From a virus, in IMG/VR virus record IMGVR_UViG_3300030098_006042, positions 1 through 42,572 of that record: a DNA stretch of 42,572 nucleotides. One strand, given 5' to 3'. Positions within the stretch are counted from its first letter, which is position 1, and every line of letters begins with the position of its first letter. Shown here in pieces: positions 39,601 through 42,572 of this stretch. The notes below the pieces were generated by a model that ran no database searches, was not told where the DNA came from, and worked only from the letters and a program-made list of their open reading frames with translations. Both the position numbers and the translations under genes were made by a program.

Positions 39601-39625
39601 AAAAAAGCCAGGGTTTGCCTAGCTT
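39601..39625 (-). terminator. Terminator-like hairpin upstream of 39336-39569
   Basis: On the minus strand AAGCTAGG - CAAAC - CCTGGCTT is followed by TTTTT: a 7-of-8 stem with one mismatch and a T-run. It closes the unit that includes the second recombinase and 39657-39812. Confidence 0.6.
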
Positions 39626-39656
39626 CGTTGGGTTAAATTGTTGGGTAGGTGCCTAT

Positions 39657-39812
39657 CTAGTCAAAATCACCGGGTTTAAACCGGTGCGTGCAGTCTTGGT
39701 TGATATCGGCCGCTAGATTGCAAATCGAAGCAGCTATGTGGTTGCCAATGAATGGAACCACTGAAAATAGCGCGGCTAAAAGGATTAGATTAAAGCTTAA
39801 AAAATCTCTCAC
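39657..39812 (-). CDS. Short membrane-type protein overlapping the second recombinase
   Basis: This 51-residue frame has its GTG start (39812) overlapping the recombinase stop by 4 bases (GTGA), giving translational coupling. After MRDFLSFN it has a hydrophobic stretch (LILLAALFSVVPFIG), then HIAASICNLAADINQDCTHRF and an end in GDFD. This looks like a small single-span membrane protein, perhaps with two Cys outside. It is short, without recognised family, and the ribosome site is weak, so this is a candidate rather than a certain gene. Confidence 0.45.
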   Translation of the reverse strand: MRDFLSFNLILLAALFSVVPFIGNHIAASICNLAADINQDCTHRFKPGDFD

Positions 39813-40753
39813 TCGTTATTGTCTCCGCTCATAGGGTGATTTTTAAGCAATTCAGCCCGATCCCAATAGTGCTTAAGGCTTTCAATAGACTTGTGTCCCG
39901 TTACAGCCTGGACCCTTGCTAGGCTTGTTCCTTTCAGGGCTTGGTCGGTGGCAAATCCGGCTCTGATACAATGCGGGCTATACAGCTTTGGATCGATGTC
40001 AGCCGCAATTAGAAGGCTTTTAAAGACCTTATCTAGTCCGCTATGACTTAAGCGCTTAGACCGATCGAGGCCATCCCCCCGGCGAACTCGACACCACAAC
40101 GGGCCATAACTCAGCCCGACAACACCCAACCATTGGTGAAGATTGTTGTACGCGTCCAAAATGAAATCATGATTGATAAGCTTTTCCCGCGCTACATCCG
40201 ATCCTTTCTCCAGAACCGACAAGACATAGCCTTGATCGGTTGATACGATGTGATCGACGTCAAGACCGAGTAGTTCTTTTTTGCGGCTAGCTGTAACCCA
40301 AGCCGTAGTAATCAAAGCTCTGTCCCTGATACCTCTGTTGGTATTGGTGGGGATAGCGTCTAAGATTTGCTGCGCAATATCTAGCGTTAAAGCTTTCTTG
40401 GATTGCGTTGGCTTTAGTGCAAGTTCCCTTCTAAGCCCCTTCATGAGTTTTTCTAGGCGCAAGTGCTTAAGAGATGGATCCCAACCAACTAGAGCGGAAT
40501 AATGCTGCTGAATGGTAGATAGGGCCCGACCTAGACCACCTTGTTCTGTTGGTAGGCTTAGGGTGATCAGGTAGAACCTTGTTGATTCTTGCCCTACCTC
40601 GTAGCGGTTGGCATTGCAGTACTCCAGATAGGCGTTAACAGCCCCAGAGTAGGCTTTAGAGGTAAGGTTTGATTGAGCTTTAGACTCGAGATCCTGAGAG
40701 GCTTTCTCAAGGGCTAGGCTGGCCTGATTTAACTGAATGATTTGAGCGCTCAT
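39809..40753 (-). CDS. Second tyrosine recombinase
   Basis: This 314-residue protein has all catalytic residues of a tyrosine recombinase: Arg157 (TASRKKELLGL), Lys183 (LEKGS), His261 and Arg264 (SPHCIRAG), His287 (TGHKS) and the nucleophile Tyr296 (KHYWDRA). It is smaller than and distinct from the integrase at 35998, with a Xer/IntI-like N-terminal core-binding region (LTSKAYSGAVNAYLEYCNANR). It could resolve multimers, invert a segment, or move the accessory module. It overlaps the GP88-like gene by 4 bases, so they form one unit. Confidence 0.85.
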   Translation of the reverse strand: MSAQIIQLNQASLALEKASQDLESKAQSNLTSKAYSGAVNAYLEYCNANRYEVGQESTRFYLITLSLPTEQGGLGRALSTIQQHYSALVGWDPSLKHLRLEKLMKGLRRELALKPTQSKKALTLDIAQQILDAIPTNTNRGIRDRALITTAWVTASRKKELLGLDVDHIVSTDQGYVLSVLEKGSDVAREKLINHDFILDAYNNLHQWLGVVGLSYGPLWCRVRRGDGLDRSKRLSHSGLDKVFKSLLIAADIDPKLYSPHCIRAGFATDQALKGTSLARVQAVTGHKSIESLKHYWDRAELLKNHPMSGDNNE

Positions 40754-41709
40754 AGAATCCCCCCAACCGCTTGGAGGCTAGAGCGGATCACGAAACCAGA
40801 GTTATCTTGTTTAGCTTTCCCTAGTTCTTTCAAAACGACAACGGAACCCGGCTTATCTAGAAATCTCCGGTCATCTTTGACTCCGTCCACCACTGGATAG
40901 CCACACCAATTACCAGCCTTCATGATGCCCTGGTAGACCGGCAAACTAAAGACCATAGCCACAGAATAGCCGCGTTCTAGGGCCAGCATTGCCTTATCGT
41001 GGTTATCTTCCTTTCGGCTAAATGTTAGATGGTAGTTATCAGGCAAAGACTTCTTAAGCCGACCCAGGATAGCCGTGTAATCGTAAAACTGGATCCGCTT
41101 GTACCCATTGGAGCCGTTAAACATATCGAATATCCAGCGATCACCATTCATGGCCTCATGGGGTAGATCGCTAGTCCCATTGAGCCTAGCAGCTACTTGA
41201 TAGGGTCGTTTAGATAGTCGGCTTAGTTGGTCGAACAATAAGATAGCCCAAATGGCTCTGTGTTCGAAATAGAGCCGAGTTCGCTTAATCCTACCAGCTG
41301 TAACGTTGCAAATTGCGCCATGGCCCGCAGTAAACAGACAAGCAAACTCACATCCAGCTGAGCGACTAGGGCAAACCTGATACCCGCTTGAGCCGGCTGC
41401 AGCAAAATGCATAACGAATGATTTTAGCAGACCCTTGCTAGCCTTGTTGCTAGCCTGCATTTTGTGCTGGCCTTCAGAGCTAAAGAAATCCGGATCATCC
41501 ACTAGTCTCATTAGCTGGCGTCCAATTTCGCGGGCCCAAAAAATGTCTGCCCTTAAGACTGGAATCCCGTGTTTCAAATCTCGATAAATTTGGTTGGCTT
41601 TTTCCCTGTCATATTCAATTGGGGCCAGTGTTACATAGTAACGATTCTTGTGCTCTTTGCTTACTAGGTAGGTTCTAAACTCGAGTTGATTGTTTGCTTG
41701 TGCTTCCAT
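40750..41709 (-). CDS. GP88-family-like protein with Cys motif
   Basis: This is a 319-residue protein. The centre (VCPSRSAGCEFACLFTAGHGAICN) has four Cys in C-x6-C-x3-C-x10-C spacing, and RLNGTSDLPHEAMNGDRW plus FYDYTAILGRLKKSLPDNYHLTFSRKEDN follow. This succession is what I recall of the phage GP88 family (first seen in mycobacteriophages). Its function is unknown; the Cys cluster suggests a metal or Fe-S centre. The start has the AAAGGAAGCAA leader. It is co-translated with the second recombinase (ATGA). Recalled from memory, so moderate confidence. Confidence 0.65.
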   Translation of the reverse strand: MEAQANNQLEFRTYLVSKEHKNRYYVTLAPIEYDREKANQIYRDLKHGIPVLRADIFWAREIGRQLMRLVDDPDFFSSEGQHKMQASNKASKGLLKSFVMHFAAAGSSGYQVCPSRSAGCEFACLFTAGHGAICNVTAGRIKRTRLYFEHRAIWAILLFDQLSRLSKRPYQVAARLNGTSDLPHEAMNGDRWIFDMFNGSNGYKRIQFYDYTAILGRLKKSLPDNYHLTFSRKEDNHDKAMLALERGYSVAMVFSLPVYQGIMKAGNWCGYPVVDGVKDDRRFLDKPGSVVVLKELGKAKQDNSGFVIRSSLQAVGGIL

Positions 41710-41735
41710 TGTCTTTGCTTCCTTTGATTAAATAA

Positions 41736-42281
41736 TTACTTTTTGAGAACGTCCCAGCGTACTGCAACGGGTCTAGGGTGCTTGTTGTTAGGCATAAAGC
41801 GAACTAGGCCAGTAGCGGCGGCAAAGATGCGAACCGCGCGCAATGACTCTTTAACCGCGTCGTGTCTATCGTGGTTCTCAGTTCGATAAAGTTTCGTGGC
41901 TAGGATATTGGAAGGCGCAACGTATAGCGTGTATGCATCATTACCTACTGCTGGTAGGTTCTCAGGCCAGGCGTTGACAATGTCGGATGGGTGAAGATAA
42001 GCAATTTTTTGCTTCATGTTCCCACCAGGCCCATAGGCCATAATTCCCACTAGCATCTCACCCCAAATATTGGGGGTATCTTCAAACTCGAGATCGAGCG
42101 CTTCAATCATAGCTGTATGCAATGCTCGTCGATCTGGATTGCGTCGTTTGTTTGGCTGTCCTGCCCTTTGGCTACTTCCCTTTGATGGGAAGTGAATTGC
42201 CAACCGTAGTGATTCGAAATCATAGGCTAGGCCAACGCGAGCGTTTAAGCCTCTCTTGTGGTAGAATTTATAGTTGTTCAT
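41736..42281 (-). CDS. Hypothetical protein upstream of GP88-like gene
   Basis: This 181-residue protein begins MNNYKFYHKRGLNARVGLAY with a mixed alpha/beta pattern. It has basic stretches (RAGQPNKRRNPDRRALHTAM) and a C-terminal patch (RIFAAATGLVRFMPNNKHPRP). No motif was recognised. The AAAGGAAGC leader lies upstream of the ATG. It is separated from the GP88-like gene by 26 bases and forms the start of that unit, possibly its DNA-binding partner; inferred from charge and neighbourhood. Confidence 0.6.
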   Translation of the reverse strand: MNNYKFYHKRGLNARVGLAYDFESLRLAIHFPSKGSSQRAGQPNKRRNPDRRALHTAMIEALDLEFEDTPNIWGEMLVGIMAYGPGGNMKQKIAYLHPSDIVNAWPENLPAVGNDAYTLYVAPSNILATKLYRTENHDRHDAVKESLRAVRIFAAATGLVRFMPNNKHPRPVAVRWDVLKK

Positions 42282-42315
42282 GCTTGTGCTTCCTTTGCTT
42301 GTGCTTGTGAGACCT

Positions 42316-42357
42316 AAAACAGGCCCTTAAGCCCTACCACTGCAATGATAGGGCCTG
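42316..42357 (-). terminator. Terminator-like hairpin after the join-spanning gene
   Basis: On the minus strand CAGGCCC pairs with GGGCCTG (7 bp). The same GGGC can alternatively pair through GCCCTA/TAGGGC (6 bp). It is followed by TTTTAGG. The competing stems and T-run support a terminator, perhaps a switchable one. Confidence 0.55.
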
Positions 42358-42366
42358 GGGCTTGTC

Positions 42367-42572
42367 CTAAGCTTCTCCGCCGTTTTCTCGTACCTCTAAG
42401 AGTAGGTGTTGAAGTACTGGCTTGTGTTGTTCTGAGATAAGACAAAGATAGTGATAGCCACTGTTCACTTCGTCGGATCTATGTTCCTCAATAATTCCCC
42501 GTTCGAAATTGACGCGGTATTTAGGCAGGAATGCTTTCTTTAGCTGTCGGTCTAATTGGATGGCGAGCATGT
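42367..42572 (-). CDS. Hypothetical protein, C-terminal part (starts at 129 across the join)
   Basis: Read on the circle, this gene starts at 129, passes the join, and stops at 42367, giving 85 residues. The frame stays open through the join, which supports circularity. The protein is short and mixed charge, with many Lys and Arg in the first half (RQLKKAFLPKYR) and an acidic end (EVRENGGEA). It has no signal peptide or membrane segment. It is the second gene of a two-gene unit after 134-430 and is followed by a terminator-like hairpin at 42316-42357. No family was recognised and the function is unknown. Confidence 0.6.
   Translation of the reverse strand, partial: MLAIQLDRQLKKAFLPKYRVNFERGIIEEHRSDEVNSGYHYLCLISEQHKPVLQHLLLEVRENGGEA
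42496..42572. repeat. Terminal direct duplication (circular-contig overlap), right copy
   Basis: Exact copy of bases 1-77. Removing one copy gives a 42,495 bp circle in which base 42495 is followed by base 1. Confidence 0.9.

Overview
The window is a complete circular genome of a temperate tailed phage with podovirus-type morphology (short tail), most likely assembled from a metagenome. Bases 1-77 are repeated exactly at 42496-42572, so the real circle is 42,495 bp. One gene (129 down to 1, continuing 42495 down to 42367) reads straight across the artificial join. The host cannot be named from the sequence. Base composition is mid-range, GTG starts are common, and the tail-fibre and small basic lysis-region proteins look, from memory, like those of phages of aquatic Gram-negative bacteria.

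Layout. The plus strand from 757 to 25329 is a late operon. It runs: two small proteins (the first a possible ribbon-helix-helix regulator), a strong terminator, small terminase candidate, GNAT-like protein, small protein, large terminase, small linker-type protein, portal, scaffold, major capsid, neck adaptor, a small beta protein, a 1,175-residue nozzle-like protein, four putative internal/ejection proteins (the last 1,806 residues), tail fibre, and a lysis cassette (membrane/coiled-coil protein, two-segment holin candidate, small proteins, M15 peptidase endolysin). Most neighbours overlap by 1-8 bases, which indicates translational coupling.

The minus strand from 37912 down to 25357 is the early/replication side. 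It holds an integrase/excisionase cassette, an archaeo-eukaryotic-type primase, a DUF927-like helicase, a Sak4-like ATPase, a candidate ssDNA-binding protein, a Fe-S PD-(D/E)XK nuclease, an HNH endonuclease, an adenine methyltransferase, small unknown proteins, a C5 cytosine methyltransferase, a VRR-NUC nuclease and a beta-rich virion-like protein. Within the cytosine methyltransferase gene a second, out-of-frame reading frame carries its own family-like signatures, so that DNA appears to be dual coding.

Between 37.9 and 39.06 kb lies about 1.1 kb of non-coding DNA packed with repeats: 9-bp repeat units, long-range inverted repeats, a polypurine tract beside an AT-rich run, 52-bp iterons and a telomere-like G-quadruplex run. 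It is the best candidate for replication origin and control. The segment from about 39.06 kb through the join to about 0.95 kb is an accessory module with a second tyrosine recombinase, a GP88-like cysteine protein and several unknown genes. It has noticeably more CTAG/TAGG words than the structural operon and is punctuated by its own terminators.

How it works together. The primase, helicase, Sak4-like and ssDNA-binding genes would run replication/recombination from the repeat-rich region. The methyltransferases and nucleases would protect or process the DNA. The integrase/excisionase genes would allow lysogeny, and the plus-strand operon builds and releases virions. No CI-type repressor, partition system, tRNA or CRISPR was recognised.
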